A DNA stretch of 64,000 bases, taken from the NCBI GenBank assembly GCA_913041025.1, contig CAJWGQ010000001.1, positions 3,993 through 67,992 of the forward strand. The letters run 5' to 3'. Shown in pieces: positions 46,510 to 55,910 of the stretch. The DNA is from an uncultured Gammaproteobacteria bacterium (lineage in GTDB: Bacteria > Pseudomonadota > Gammaproteobacteria > Pseudomonadales > Azotimanducaceae_A). The translations under genes and the position numbers were made by a program. The notes under the pieces were generated by a model. That model saw only the letters and a list, made by a program, of their open reading frames with translations, had not been told where the DNA came from and ran no database searches. How positions within the stretch are numbered: position 1 is the first letter of the stretch; every line of letters begins with the position of its first letter.

Positions 46510-46519
46510 GCCCTTCACA

Positions 46520-47062
46520 ATGCTCGAAAAAACTCTCGACCAAATCATGGACATAAATATAGCCACTCGAAGTCCACTCCAGATAGAATTTGATCCGGCT
46601 TGGAGGTCTCCTTGCGAGGTCGGAGAACCCGAAGAGGGTGCGGGCAGACCGGCAACAATTACTTGGGAGCCGGTAAGAAGAAATTCGTTCACGGACGATT
46701 TTTCTGGTCTCGAAAGAGCAATCGAGTGTCCTATACACCCGGACATAAAAACCTATTTTGCGCGTTATTGGTCGGCTAACGTGCCTATGCAAGCACCTGA
46801 TGGGTTTGTTGAGCTTCTCTTTCTCTGGAACGAGTACGACATTGCCCGACTAACTGAGAACCTAATTGGTCATTACCTAGCCTGTACACAAAACAAAAAT
46901 CAATTTTCAGTTTTTTTTGCTTGCACGGAACCAGAGTCCGAATATTTCTTAACAATCAATAATGCGACCGGAGTCATCCAACTTGAATTGCCAGGTCAAA
47001 AGCCTATTCGGGAAATATCGGCTAACCTGAACGAATTTCTATCTACCCTTACGATCGACTAG
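46520..47062 (+). CDS. syd: SecY-interacting protein Syd
   Basis: 180 residues, the standard length. Pattern: DPAWRSPCEVGEPEEGAG, ITWEPVRR, DFSGLERAIECPIHPDIKTYFARYWS, WNEYDIARLTENLIGHYLA and NNATGVIQLELPGQKPIREIS, all as in Syd. In Escherichia coli Syd binds SecY at the inner membrane and monitors the assembled translocon. It ends 4 bases into the tetR gene, which runs the other way. Confidence 0.87.
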   Translation: MLEKTLDQIMDINIATRSPLQIEFDPAWRSPCEVGEPEEGAGRPATITWEPVRRNSFTDDFSGLERAIECPIHPDIKTYFARYWSANVPMQAPDGFVELLFLWNEYDIARLTENLIGHYLACTQNKNQFSVFFACTEPESEYFLTINNATGVIQLELPGQKPIREISANLNEFLSTLTID

Positions 47063-47655
47063 TTTTTAGAGGGTCGAGTAATGGCATGGACGCTTCTTTT
47101 TTGTTGAACTCTTTCTAGCGAGATCGGTTTGCCTAAATCAACTTTGGCTCCTTGCGACGTCATGACATCCGAGTCGGATTGTTCAAAAAATATAAGACCC
47201 ATAAGTCCACAGCAAAAAACCGTCCAACTCACTTCATCTAAACTCCTAATTTTACTCAAAGTTCTTGGGGTTGAATCAAAACCAGTTGCTCGCGAAAGCA
47301 AAATAGAACTCAAGCATATCGTTGCAGCTGTTCTAATATCCCCTTCCTTCAGCTCATCTTGAGAAGGCTCTTCCCCCTCACCGTTGGCTTTATTTTTAGT
47401 CAGTTCTTCCAAATAGGTATTGAATACTGTTCGAATAGCAAGGGAATCAATTGCATCCGCGTTCCTCATTATCCTTAGCTGCTGATTTAACACTTGCTCA
47501 CACAATCCTTGTTTGTCATCGAAGTAATGATAAATCATTCTTTTATTCAGTCCGGCGCGATCGGCAATTCGATCGACCCTGGCGCCAGTAAATCCGTATT
47601 GAACAATTTCCACTACCGCGCTTTTCAAGATGCGTGTTCTGTTCTCTGATGACAT
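47059..47655 (-). CDS. TetR-family transcriptional regulator
   Basis: 198 residues from ATG 47655. N-terminal helix-turn-helix domain: TRILKSAVVEIVQYGFTGARVDRIADRAGLNKRMIYHYFDDKQGL is the classical TetR arrangement, with a divergent ligand-binding C-terminal half. An in-frame TTG at 47685 would add 10 residues, but it would place the first palindromic site inside the gene. Two palindromes directly upstream (47658-47673 and 47708-47725) fit binding by a dimer and autoregulation. Ligand unknown. Confidence 0.85.
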   Translation of the reverse strand: MSSENRTRILKSAVVEIVQYGFTGARVDRIADRAGLNKRMIYHYFDDKQGLCEQVLNQQLRIMRNADAIDSLAIRTVFNTYLEELTKNKANGEGEEPSQDELKEGDIRTAATICLSSILLSRATGFDSTPRTLSKIRSLDEVSWTVFCCGLMGLIFFEQSDSDVMTSQGAKVDLGKPISLERVQQKRSVHAITRPSKN

Positions 47656-47657
47656 AA

Positions 47658-47673
47658 GTAACCAATTAGTTAC
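47658..47673. promoter_or_regulatory. Palindromic operator candidate 1
   Basis: GTAACCAATTAGTTAC, palindromic but for one position, 3 bases before the tetR start. It is nearly the same as site 2, 51 bases away. Likely the site at which the TetR protein represses its own gene. Confidence 0.6.
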
Positions 47674-47707
47674 ACTAACAGCCAAGCTACCATATTTTGT
47701 TGAGCGT

Positions 47708-47725
47708 AGTAACTAATTAGTTACT
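47708..47725. promoter_or_regulatory. Palindromic operator candidate 2
   Basis: AGTAACTAATTAGTTACT, an 18-base perfect palindrome. It includes the stop codon of ogt (47717-47719). It shares 15 of 16 core bases with site 1. Its place at the end of the ogt gene suggests the promoter for tetR lies between the two sites. Confidence 0.6.
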
Positions 47726-48214
47726 TGCTTTTATCTCATGGCCTTTTTCGAGCTTTAAAAGCATCTTTTTAACTTCTATTCCGCCAGCAAAACCTGTCAA
47801 GGACCCATCTTGCCCTATCACGCGGTGACAGGGCACAATAATCGCGATGGGGTTCTTTGAATTGGCGTGTCCTACTGCTCTGACCGCTTTTTTATTTCCT
47901 ATCGCTTCTGCAATGTCAGAATAACTGCGAGTCTCGCCATAAGGTATATTTAAGAGCTGCCGATAAACACTCTGCTGAAATTCTGTACCAGATAAAGATA
48001 TCGGGACTTCAAAACGCTTGAGCGTTCCACTGAAATAACCCTGAAGCTGACCAATCACTCCTCCAAATGCTTCGGGCCGCTCGACCCAGATTTCTCTCTC
48101 GTTAGTCCAGTTTCGCGCACGCAGGAAACCAACTCCCATTAGGCAGCTCTCTGTTCCGTATATAATCAAATCGCCTGCCAGGCTCTCTACAATTGAGTAG
48201 CTAATCAATGACAA
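47717..48214 (-). CDS. ogt: Methylated-DNA-protein-cysteine methyltransferase
   Basis: Suicidal repair protein that moves the methyl group from O6-methylguanine to its own Cys129 in IIVPCHRVIG. 165 residues; the YGETRSYSDIA helix-turn-helix and AVRAVGHANSKNP (Asn hinge) are intact. Probable start is TTG 48214. It lies upstream of tetR on the same strand, and its stop overlaps an operator candidate. Divergent from the cupin gene. Confidence 0.92.
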   Translation of the reverse strand: MSLISYSIVESLAGDLIIYGTESCLMGVGFLRARNWTNEREIWVERPEAFGGVIGQLQGYFSGTLKRFEVPISLSGTEFQQSVYRQLLNIPYGETRSYSDIAEAIGNKKAVRAVGHANSKNPIAIIVPCHRVIGQDGSLTGFAGGIEVKKMLLKLEKGHEIKASN

Positions 48215-48274
48215 AATTTTCCATGTCCAATAATCAAATCATGTAGTCTCTTACCTAGTTGAGCTACCATCGAT

Positions 48275-49429
48275 ATGATGCACGACTTTTTGCCCAACAA
48301 TAAAGATCTAGATGCGTTCCTGAAGGACCGAACCCTCTTTGAATTGACTACGTCTATCGCGCATACAGATCCTGCAAACCAAAACTCCTCGAATCATCAA
48401 GTTGTCTACACAAAAACACCAAATGGTCTTAATGCCACGGTTTTAGGGGCCACCATTAATCTGGAAGTTCCAGTCTTGCTAGCCCCGGTCTACATCGAAA
48501 AACCCTGGGGGCAAGAGATATGGCACACAGGGATCGAAAAACGTGGCGAAAGCTCAGTGATGGTCGATAACAACCAATCAATTCCAATCTCGTTATTTTT
48601 AAGCCTGGCCCCTGAACAACTGACCAGTTCTAAACTGCCTGTCCTGCTTAAGGTATTGGATCCTAAGCCCGTTAAATCGTTAGGTAATTTATATTTGGAA
48701 GTCCACAAAGAAAAAGAAGAAGTCTACGTAGTTACCCATATAGATTCCGGGGCTTGGCCTGAAGGGGTGGGGACAATGAGGTACGGGGTCGATCAGGTCG
48801 CGAGGCAGTCCTACGAAACTGATCAGCAATTTAGAGCAGCCTATCTGTCTTCAGTCCAAGAGTATGAAGCAATCAGACAAAAGGTAGACGCGGGCGTCGA
48901 TGTTTCTACAACCCTCGAAGAAAAGGCTAAGCTTAAAATGGACAGGTTTACCTCAGTAAAAGAAATGAGGCTTGGTGATGTCATAAAGGTCCCCACTTGG
49001 ACTCCACACTCGCTGCAGCATGGTGTTCGGGTGGTCGAATTTCAAACGCCTACTTATGAGAGATACATTATCTCTTTCGAACAAAGGGTGCTGACACAGA
49101 ACCACTGGGATAGCGAACACGCGATAACTCATATGACACTTGATACTCCAGCAGCCACAAAACATGAGAGCATTTCCAAGGGGCTCGAAATAATAGCTCG
49201 ATTCGAAGACTTTAATGTCCTCAGAACCGATTTCAGTAAGAGTCCTGATGTCGACCTGACAATGAGCCAGGACTACGCAGTATTCATGTCGATCGGTGGA
49301 TCATGTTTGGTTGGAAATTTAGAAGTTCCTTCTGAAACTGCTTGTTTTATACCCAGAGCAGCACTAAAAAATCACAAAATACGAGGCCAAAAAGGAGCCT
49401 ACGGTTTAATAGCAAGTCCAAACAATTAA
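48275..49429 (+). CDS. Phosphomannose-isomerase-like cupin protein
   Basis: 384 residues. The N-terminal half has EKPWGQEIWHTGIE and KVLDPKP...LGNLYLEVHKEKEEVYV, and the C-terminal half GDVIKVPTWTPHSLQHGVRVVEFQTPTYERYI, as in class I mannose-6-phosphate isomerases. A helical insertion (about 185-225) breaks the domain. Likely a sugar phosphate isomerase, but I cannot name the sugar. A Met-Met start makes 48275 or 48278 possible. Confidence 0.72.
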   Translation: MMHDFLPNNKDLDAFLKDRTLFELTTSIAHTDPANQNSSNHQVVYTKTPNGLNATVLGATINLEVPVLLAPVYIEKPWGQEIWHTGIEKRGESSVMVDNNQSIPISLFLSLAPEQLTSSKLPVLLKVLDPKPVKSLGNLYLEVHKEKEEVYVVTHIDSGAWPEGVGTMRYGVDQVARQSYETDQQFRAAYLSSVQEYEAIRQKVDAGVDVSTTLEEKAKLKMDRFTSVKEMRLGDVIKVPTWTPHSLQHGVRVVEFQTPTYERYIISFEQRVLTQNHWDSEHAITHMTLDTPAATKHESISKGLEIIARFEDFNVLRTDFSKSPDVDLTMSQDYAVFMSIGGSCLVGNLEVPSETACFIPRAALKNHKIRGQKGAYGLIASPNN

Positions 49430-49532
49430 AACTACAACGAGCAAACGAACACATCCAGAGATCGGTTAGTTAATTTGTATATCCTTCATCTTTAAGGTTA
49501 GTCTATCTCGAATAAGGAAGTCAGGAATTAAG

Positions 49533-50231
49533 ATGTCCGAAGAATCATGGGAAGAACCTCAGGAGCTAATTATCGAGCAAATCGAAATTGGCCCAATGCA
49601 AAATTATACCTACATCGTTGGAAGCAAGACTACACGTGAGGTAGTCATAGTGGACCCTGCTTGGGATATTCCAAATCTGATCGAGCACCTCAACCAGCGC
49701 GACTACACGCTTGTGGGGGCTTTGGCTACGCACTACCACCCTGACCACGTTGGCGGGTCTTTTAGCGGAAACCAGGTTCCCGGAGTGGCCGAGCTGCTCG
49801 AAACCAACCCTGTGAAAGTTTACGCTCACAAGCTCGAGGCCGATGGCATCAAGAAGGTGACCGAAATATCCGACAGTGATCTCGTCAAGGTCGAGTCCGG
49901 CGACAAGCTGTCGGTAGGCAATGTGGAAATCGAGTTTCTTCACACCCCAGGACACACTCCTGGCAGCCAGTGCTTCAAAATCAAAAACACAGTGGTTTCC
50001 GGAGATACGCTATTCATTAATGGATGTGGGAGAGTTGACTTACCCGGTTCCAATTCCGAGGACATGTTTCGAAGCATGAGCAAACTGGCATCACTCCCAG
50101 ACGACACCCTTTTACTGCCTGGTCATAATTATGGACACGTGCCTAACGCGACTATAGGGGAAACCAAAACGTTCAATCCGTACCTGAAAATTTCCGATTT
50201 GGATACTTGGCATAACTTAATGGGCCACTAG
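49533..50231 (+). CDS. Glyoxalase II-like metallo-beta-lactamase hydrolase
   Basis: 232 residues, MBL fold. Metal motif THYHPDHVGG is complete, followed by HTPGHTPGSQC, SGDTLFINGCGRVDLPGSNSEDMF and LLPGHNYG. This pattern is that of glyoxalase II and persulfide dioxygenase relatives, which hydrolyse S-lactoylglutathione or similar thioesters. AGGA lies upstream of the ATG. It is followed after 37 bases by two enoyl-CoA hydratases. Confidence 0.82.
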   Translation: MSEESWEEPQELIIEQIEIGPMQNYTYIVGSKTTREVVIVDPAWDIPNLIEHLNQRDYTLVGALATHYHPDHVGGSFSGNQVPGVAELLETNPVKVYAHKLEADGIKKVTEISDSDLVKVESGDKLSVGNVEIEFLHTPGHTPGSQCFKIKNTVVSGDTLFINGCGRVDLPGSNSEDMFRSMSKLASLPDDTLLLPGHNYGHVPNATIGETKTFNPYLKISDLDTWHNLMGH

Positions 50232-50268
50232 GCAATCGACTAAAATACTAATTCAAGAGGGGAAAAAT

Positions 50269-51120
50269 ATGAAAACTGGAGCCTTCACTGGTTTCGATTT
50301 GACGATTCGGGAAAAGGGCATTGCCTGGTTTCAATTTAATACGCCTGAAAGACTTAATGGAATGACAACGGCTATCAAGAGAGATCTAATTGAAGCGGTT
50401 ACACAGGCGCAAATGGACAATGGCGTGAGAGTACTGGTCTTCACGGGAACCGGTCGAGGGTTTTGTGCAGGCGATGACCTTAAAGCCTATAAGTCAGCTG
50501 AGTTGGGAGGCGCGCCTCTAGTTGATCCGATCCCTCCAGGACATGACAATCCAATAGGCACCTACGATGGGCTTCGCACTATTTCCCAGCAGCTGAACAC
50601 GACCATAAGAAACATCGATAAACTCACTATATGCGCCATTAACGGTGTCGCAATACAAACAGGGTTTTCCCTGGCACTCTCATGTGATTTCCGAATAGCT
50701 TCCGAAACTGCCAGAATGGGTAGCGCAACCCTCCGCTTTGGATTACTACCGGACGAAGGCGGTCAATATCTTCTTGTTAGATTATTAGGCGTCGCCAAAG
50801 CGATGGAATTCATGATGCGCAAAAAGATCGTGACCGCCCAGGAAGCGCTGGATCTTGGCTTGGTTAGTCAAGTCACGACTAACGAGCAACTTGAAGAAGA
50901 GGCCATGTCCTTTGCTTTGGAACTCGCAAATGGCCCTCAAGTCTCTATGCGGTTATTAAAAAAGTCTATTTACAATGCAGCAGAACTCTCTTGGGAGCAT
51001 GCTTTGGATGAAATAGCAGCTAAAACTGCCATCAGTGATCATCACAGCGACGCGAAGGAGGGGGTTGCTGCTTTTCATGAGAAACGAGAGGCCAAATTTA
51101 ACGACTGGTTGGAGTCATAA
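50269..51120 (+). CDS. Enoyl-CoA hydratase/isomerase family protein
   Basis: 283 residues, crotonase fold. Oxyanion-hole stretches GTGRGFCAGDDLKAY and CAINGVAIQTGFSLALSCDFRIAS; also SATLRFGLLPDEGG in the second catalytic region. Could be hydratase, isomerase or a related enzyme. GAGGGG lies 6 bases before the ATG. One base separates it from the next crotonase. Confidence 0.85.
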   Translation: MKTGAFTGFDLTIREKGIAWFQFNTPERLNGMTTAIKRDLIEAVTQAQMDNGVRVLVFTGTGRGFCAGDDLKAYKSAELGGAPLVDPIPPGHDNPIGTYDGLRTISQQLNTTIRNIDKLTICAINGVAIQTGFSLALSCDFRIASETARMGSATLRFGLLPDEGGQYLLVRLLGVAKAMEFMMRKKIVTAQEALDLGLVSQVTTNEQLEEEAMSFALELANGPQVSMRLLKKSIYNAAELSWEHALDEIAAKTAISDHHSDAKEGVAAFHEKREAKFNDWLES

Positions 51121-51121
51121 T

Positions 51122-51862
51122 ATGAGCGATGTGGTTACTCATGAATCACAAAACGGGATCAGCATCATCACACTGAATCGTCCCGAAAAAATGAACGCAC
51201 TGAATGAAGAACTGATTCTTGCTTTACAAGAAAAACTGAAAATCTTTCAGGAAGGCGCTGATCGTGTTGCGATTCTGCATGCATCCGGAGACAAGGCATT
51301 TTCGGTTGGCGCTGATATAAAGGATCCTCCCAAAGAAATGTGGCAGGGTGTTCCAAATATCGGTGCCCAATTGAGCAAGCCAATTATCGCCGCAGTACAC
51401 GGTTGGTGCATCGGGGGCGCCTATGTCATCGTTCAAATGTGCGACCTCGTCGTGGCATCTGAAAACACCACCTTCAAATATCCTGAAGCTCAACTAGGAT
51501 TTACCGGTGGTTTAATTGCAAGCGCAGTCTCGAGAATCCCGCATAAATTAGCCATGGAATTTATGCTACTCGGAGAAGACTTTTCGGCTGAGAGAGCAAA
51601 AGAAGCTGGCATGGTCAACAAGGTAGTTGGGCGAGGAGAGGAACTTCAGGCATCAATAGCATGGGCAAAAATATTGGCCGAATCGGCCCCGTTAGTGGTA
51701 GAGACTTTGAAAACCTTTTCCCTAGAGACCCTAAACCGGAGCCCAGCAGAAACTGGCGCCATAGCTCGACATCAATTGTTAAAAGTAAGCACGAGCGAAG
51801 ACGGGGCTGAAGGTAAGAGGGCATTTGCAGAAAAACGAAATCCTATTTTCAAAGGGAAATAG
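51122..51862 (+). CDS. Enoyl-CoA hydratase/isomerase family protein
   Basis: 246 residues from ATG 51122. Crotonase motifs: LNRPEKMNALN, SGDKAFSVGADIKD, AVHGWCIGGAYVIVQMCDLVVAS and YPEAQLGFTGGLIASAVSRIP. It follows the first crotonase with one base between, so they are in one operon. The two are not close copies of each other and probably act on different steps. Faces the epoxide hydrolase gene. Confidence 0.85.
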   Translation: MSDVVTHESQNGISIITLNRPEKMNALNEELILALQEKLKIFQEGADRVAILHASGDKAFSVGADIKDPPKEMWQGVPNIGAQLSKPIIAAVHGWCIGGAYVIVQMCDLVVASENTTFKYPEAQLGFTGGLIASAVSRIPHKLAMEFMLLGEDFSAERAKEAGMVNKVVGRGEELQASIAWAKILAESAPLVVETLKTFSLETLNRSPAETGAIARHQLLKVSTSEDGAEGKRAFAEKRNPIFKGK

Positions 51863-51870
51863 ATCCAAAT

Positions 51871-53016
51871 CTACATTTGCCGAAAACAACTTCTCAATTC
51901 TTCGATAAACAAGGCAGGTTGCTCGAAAGCAGCGAAGTGCCCCCCCTTTTCTAGCTCATTCCAATACACGATATTGGTGTAGATTTGTTCTGCCCATTCT
52001 CTAGGAGTAGGGACGATTTCTTTCGGGAATATACTGCATCCGGTAGGCAGCTTTATATTCTTCATTCCGCCGGAAAACGCTTTCCCAAAACTTTCCCAAT
52101 ATAATCGACCCGAAGAGGCTCCAGACCCTGTCAGCCAGTAAAACATAACATTATCTAGAAGCTCATCTTTAGAAAGTATGTTTTCTGGATGACCATCACA
52201 ATCCGTCCACTCGAAAAACTTCTCTATAATCCAAGCCGCCTGCCCGACAGGTGAATCCACCAGTCCGTATCCCAAGGTTTGCGGCCTAGTGCTTTGCTGC
52301 TTGGAATACCCTGCTCCCCATTGCTGATAATATTGACCGCCCGCCAAAGCAAGCTTGTCACGGTCCGAAGGGTTCTCCAAAGCCTCCTTAGTTGGAGGCG
52401 AAGACGGCATATTAACGTGAATCCCGAGACAATTGCCCAAGGCCTGCATACCAATGGCAGTCGTGACGGCCGAACCCCAGTCCCCGCCTTGAGCGAAATA
52501 TGAGTCGTAACCCAAGGACAGCATCAGCTTGTTCCACATGGCCGCAATTTTTTCGACCCCAAATCCAGCCTCGTTCGGTTTCGACGAAAATCCATAACCC
52601 GGCAAAGCCGGACAAACTACATGAAAAGCATCTTTCGAAGCTCCACCGTGTTTCGTTGGATCAGCCAAGGGTTCGATAACTTTGCGAAATTCAACGATAG
52701 ACCCAGGCCAGCCATGCGTCATTAACAAAGCCTTGGCGTCAGGGTGAGGGCTCTTATAATGAATAAAGTGAATATCTAGACCTTCGCAATCAGCAATAAA
52801 CTGAGGCATCTGATTATGAAAAGATTCGCGAGCTCGCCAATCGTACTCATTAAGCCAATAGTCTGCTATTTCTCGCATATAACCTAAAGGAACGCCTTGA
52901 GACCAATCATCCACGGTTTCTTTCTCGGGCCAGCGAGAACCTCTTAATTTCTGGTTAAGCTCCTCTATCTGCTCATCCGACACATCAATTTTGAACTCTT
53001 TTATTTTTGAAGACAC
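51871..53016 (-). CDS. Epoxide hydrolase (alpha/beta hydrolase fold)
   Basis: 381 residues. N-terminal EHN-type region (IKEFKIDVSDEQIEELNQKL), HGWPG (oxyanion), nucleophile Asp179 in QGGDWGSA, and His360 in KGGHFAAFE. The pattern matches microsomal-type epoxide hydrolases that open epoxides to diols. The start is GTG 53016 with GGAG upstream. Substrate unknown; the neighbouring crotonases suggest a catabolic role. Confidence 0.88.
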   Translation of the reverse strand: MSSKIKEFKIDVSDEQIEELNQKLRGSRWPEKETVDDWSQGVPLGYMREIADYWLNEYDWRARESFHNQMPQFIADCEGLDIHFIHYKSPHPDAKALLMTHGWPGSIVEFRKVIEPLADPTKHGGASKDAFHVVCPALPGYGFSSKPNEAGFGVEKIAAMWNKLMLSLGYDSYFAQGGDWGSAVTTAIGMQALGNCLGIHVNMPSSPPTKEALENPSDRDKLALAGGQYYQQWGAGYSKQQSTRPQTLGYGLVDSPVGQAAWIIEKFFEWTDCDGHPENILSKDELLDNVMFYWLTGSGASSGRLYWESFGKAFSGGMKNIKLPTGCSIFPKEIVPTPREWAEQIYTNIVYWNELEKGGHFAAFEQPALFIEELRSCFRQM

Positions 53017-53066
53017 TTAACCGACTCCTGAATTAGGACAAACTATTTTTTAGACTATGCCCACTC

Positions 53067-54038
53067 CTAAAAGAGGTGAGCAACCGCGTCTCTCTCCTCG
53101 ATAAGCTCCTGGGCCGTGGCATCCATCTTGGACCGACTGAAGTCATTGATATCGACATCTTGCACTATTTGCCAATCTCCTCCCTCACACTTAACAGGAT
53201 AAGAGTAGATGAGTGCAGGCTCGACGCCATAACTCCCATCGGAATATACGCCCATACTCACTATCTCGTCATTCCCCATGACCCAGTCATGCATGTGGTC
53301 TATCGCAGCGTTTGCGGCCGACGCTGCGCTCGAAGCGCCTCGAGCTTCAATGATTGCTGCGCCTCTCTGCTGAACCGTGGGGATGAAGTCTTGCTCATAC
53401 CAATTCATATCAACAAGATCCATCGCAGCCGAGTCAGCGACAGTAGCGCCGTGCAAATCCGGATACTGAGTGGCAGAGTGGTTACCCCAGATGCAAAGCC
53501 CTTTTACCTCACTAACGTGTCGACCCACTTTCCCTGCAACTTGCGCCATTGCTCGGTTGTGATCCAGTCGGGTCATCGCAGTGAAGTTACGAGGGTCAAG
53601 ATCAGGCGCGTTTCGCTGTGCAATAAGACAATTTGTATTCGCGGGGTTTCCAACGACCAGCGTCTTGACGCTCTTCGAGGCATGGTCATTTAACGCCTTG
53701 CCCTGAACTGAAAATATTGCCGCATTGGCCTCGAGAAGGTCCTTTCTCTCCATCCCAGGACCTCTAGGCCGGGAACCGACCAGTAAGGCATAGTCGCAAT
53801 CTTTGAACGCGACATTTGCATCATCGGTCTGCACAGTGCCCGCCAGTAATGGAAAAGCGCAATCGTCCAGTTCCATAACAACGCCTTTAAGCGCATCCAA
53901 AGCCGGAGTAATTTCTAAAAGCTGTAGGATGACCGGTTGTTCAGGGCCCAACATCGCGCCCGATGCAATGCGAAACAATAATGCATAACCGATCTGTCCC
54001 GCAGCTCCAGTTATTGTGACTCGTACAGGCTCATTCAT
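53067..54038 (-). CDS. mdh: Malate dehydrogenase
   Basis: 323 residues from ATG 54038. [18 protein letters not shown] (NAD binding), [14 protein letters not shown] (substrate Arg), [20 protein letters not shown] (Asp) and [11 protein letters not shown] (catalytic His) match the proteobacterial LDH-like malate dehydrogenase group, as in Burkholderia. Reversible oxidation of malate in the TCA cycle. The frame extends upstream to 54104 but that start is not conserved. Confidence 0.94.
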   Translation of the reverse strand: MNEPVRVTITGAAGQIGYALLFRIASGAMLGPEQPVILQLLEITPALDALKGVVMELDDCAFPLLAGTVQTDDANVAFKDCDYALLVGSRPRGPGMERKDLLEANAAIFSVQGKALNDHASKSVKTLVVGNPANTNCLIAQRNAPDLDPRNFTAMTRLDHNRAMAQVAGKVGRHVSEVKGLCIWGNHSATQYPDLHGATVADSAAMDLVDMNWYEQDFIPTVQQRGAAIIEARGASSAASAANAAIDHMHDWVMGNDEIVSMGVYSDGSYGVEPALIYSYPVKCEGGDWQIVQDVDINDFSRSKMDATAQELIEERDAVAHLF

Positions 54039-54125
54039 TTCCCGTTCTTCCTTATAATTGGTTTCACCGGCATTGTATTCGATAGACCAAAAGCTGCACA
54101 GCAAGAAAATTGCAGAATCAATTTT

Positions 54126-54581
54126 CTAGTTAAAGCTCTCTACCAATTCGACGTCATTTTGATTTTTTCGATACGCGTCAACTGCATCTTTAACCCAAGG
54201 CAGAGTTTTAGACGGTAATTCGTGGAGTAGGAAAAAACCCCCATCGTCAAAGACTTCAGGCTCAGCGATGCGAGGCGATCCAGACCAATTTTTCGAAGAG
54301 AATATAAAGTTCAGCCCTTGGTCGCCTCTGAAAAGATAGCTATGGATGCGACGCAACTCTAGATTTTCTACCTCGACACCCGCCTCTTCAGAACACTCTC
54401 TTGCCGCACACAAGGTCGTTGTTTCACCTAACTCCATATGGCCTCCCGGCAAAGAGTACCAGCCATCTAAGACACCAGTTTTATGGCGCCGCAACAAAAA
54501 GACCGAGCCTTGTGAAATTAACATCGTGTGAGCAATCACTGTAAAGCATGCTCGCGAGCTCGTAACAAGTTGGTCTTTCAT
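54126..54581 (-). CDS. Nudix hydrolase
   Basis: 151 residues. The Nudix box is complete: GGHMELGETTTLCAARECSEEAGV, with the GX5EX7REUXEEXGU spacing. Cleaves nucleoside diphosphates linked to another moiety; target unknown. The start ATG 54581 lies 99 bases from the SDR start on the other strand, so a divergent promoter region lies between. Confidence 0.88.
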   Translation of the reverse strand: MKDQLVTSSRACFTVIAHTMLISQGSVFLLRRHKTGVLDGWYSLPGGHMELGETTTLCAARECSEEAGVEVENLELRRIHSYLFRGDQGLNFIFSSKNWSGSPRIAEPEVFDDGGFFLLHELPSKTLPWVKDAVDAYRKNQNDVELVESFN

Positions 54582-54679
54582 TCATCGCCTAATTAAACCT
54601 ATCGGTATTAACTTAACACTTGCGTATGCCTAAAACTAAGGCTACGGTTTTTACACAACTAGAGGCATTGGGTTTTAAA

Positions 54680-55447
54680 ATGGAGCTAAAAGACAAAACG
54701 GCCGTTATAACCGGGGGCAGTGGGGGTATCGGTAAAGCCATGGCAAAAGCATTTATTGAAGAAGGTGCCAGAGGCATCGTCCTTGCGGATCTTGATAAAG
54801 ACGCTCTTGATGCGGCCGCTCTTGAGCTTAATTGCGAGTCTATGGTGTGTAATGTAACCGATGAAAAACAAGTGGCAGACCTTGTCAAATACGCCGCTGA
54901 GAAATTTGGTCAGATTGATCTCTTTTGCTCTAATGCCGGCGCCGGGGGCGAGGGCGTGTTAACGGATGCGACAAACGACGTTTGGCAAAACCAATGGGAA
55001 CTGCACGTGATGTCACACGTTTACGCTGCAAGAGCTGTTTTGCCGCAAATGATTGATCGAGGAGAGGGTTACCTGTTGAATACCGCATCTGCAGCAGGAC
55101 TTCTGGCGGCACTCGGAAGCGGACCCTACACGGTTACTAAAGCCGCTGCGGTAAAATTAGCAGAATTCATTGCCATCAATCACGGGGACGAAGGTATTAA
55201 AGTTTCTGTTTTGTGTCCTCAGGGAGTAAACACCGCAATGGCCCCCAGAAGCTTTGGTGACGGCCAAACCGATGGAATCATCGAGCCGGAGCAACTCGCT
55301 AAAACGGTTGTGGAAACAATTCGAGAAGAGCGGTTTTACGTCCTACCGCACCCAGAGGTCGAAGAGTACGTGCGACGCAAAGGGGACGATGTCGATCGAT
55401 GGCTGTTTGGGATGCGTCGACTCAGAAGGCAGAGCTTGGAGGGCTGA
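54680..55447 (+). CDS. Short-chain dehydrogenase/reductase
   Basis: 255 residues from ATG 54680. TGGSGGIG (cofactor), SNAGAGGEG, catalytic Ser in TASAAGLL and YTVTK. The acidic VLADLD after strand two suggests NAD(H). The C-terminal region (HPEVEEYVRRKGDDVDRWL) is longer than in plain classical SDRs. Substrate unknown. Converges with the MAPEG gene, 61 bases away. Confidence 0.86.
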   Translation: MELKDKTAVITGGSGGIGKAMAKAFIEEGARGIVLADLDKDALDAAALELNCESMVCNVTDEKQVADLVKYAAEKFGQIDLFCSNAGAGGEGVLTDATNDVWQNQWELHVMSHVYAARAVLPQMIDRGEGYLLNTASAAGLLAALGSGPYTVTKAAAVKLAEFIAINHGDEGIKVSVLCPQGVNTAMAPRSFGDGQTDGIIEPEQLAKTVVETIREERFYVLPHPEVEEYVRRKGDDVDRWLFGMRRLRRQSLEG

Positions 55448-55508
55448 CCCCCCGGCCAAGACATTTGCCTGCGGATTGCCCTTTTTCTTTGAATCAATCG
55501 ATTCCAAT

Positions 55509-55910
55509 TTAGGAAAAATAGGAATAGACGAGCAAACAAACGATAATCAGATAAAGGGCCCACGTTAGCACATTTCCTAAAACGCGCGTTTTTGGTAGAG
55601 CGACTTCCAGCTGTTGAATACCGTACGCATGACAAAAACGAGCGACCAGCAAAGAGGCGCCAAGTAAATTGATTATCAGAGGCGAGTAACCGAGAGCCAC
55701 CAATATCAAAATACCTAAAAGAGCTCCGGGCACATACTCAGTATTATTGCCATGAGCACGTATGGCACGCTCAAGGGATTGACTATTTCCGCGGCCTGTT
55801 GAAATCCCCTCTTTCATGCGATGGCGGGTCACATTCAAAGCCAGTAGCAAGGTCAACCCAAGATTCAGCCCAGCCCATAGCGCGATGGCTTGCAAACTTT
55901 CATCAACCAT
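55509..55910 (-). CDS. MAPEG family membrane protein
   Basis: 133 residues with four hydrophobic helices. The motif ERAIRAHGNNTEYVP is the family signature of the membrane-associated eicosanoid and glutathione metabolism proteins. It may act as a glutathione transferase or peroxidase in the inner membrane. No active site can be assigned further. Confidence 0.85.
   Translation of the reverse strand: MVDESLQAIALWAGLNLGLTLLLALNVTRHRMKEGISTGRGNSQSLERAIRAHGNNTEYVPGALLGILILVALGYSPLIINLLGASLLVARFCHAYGIQQLEVALPKTRVLGNVLTWALYLIIVCLLVYSYFS

Noticed and set aside
46325..46792. Minus-strand open frames under the EF-hand and syd genes
   Set aside because: They are shadows of well-supported plus-strand genes and lack any family signature.
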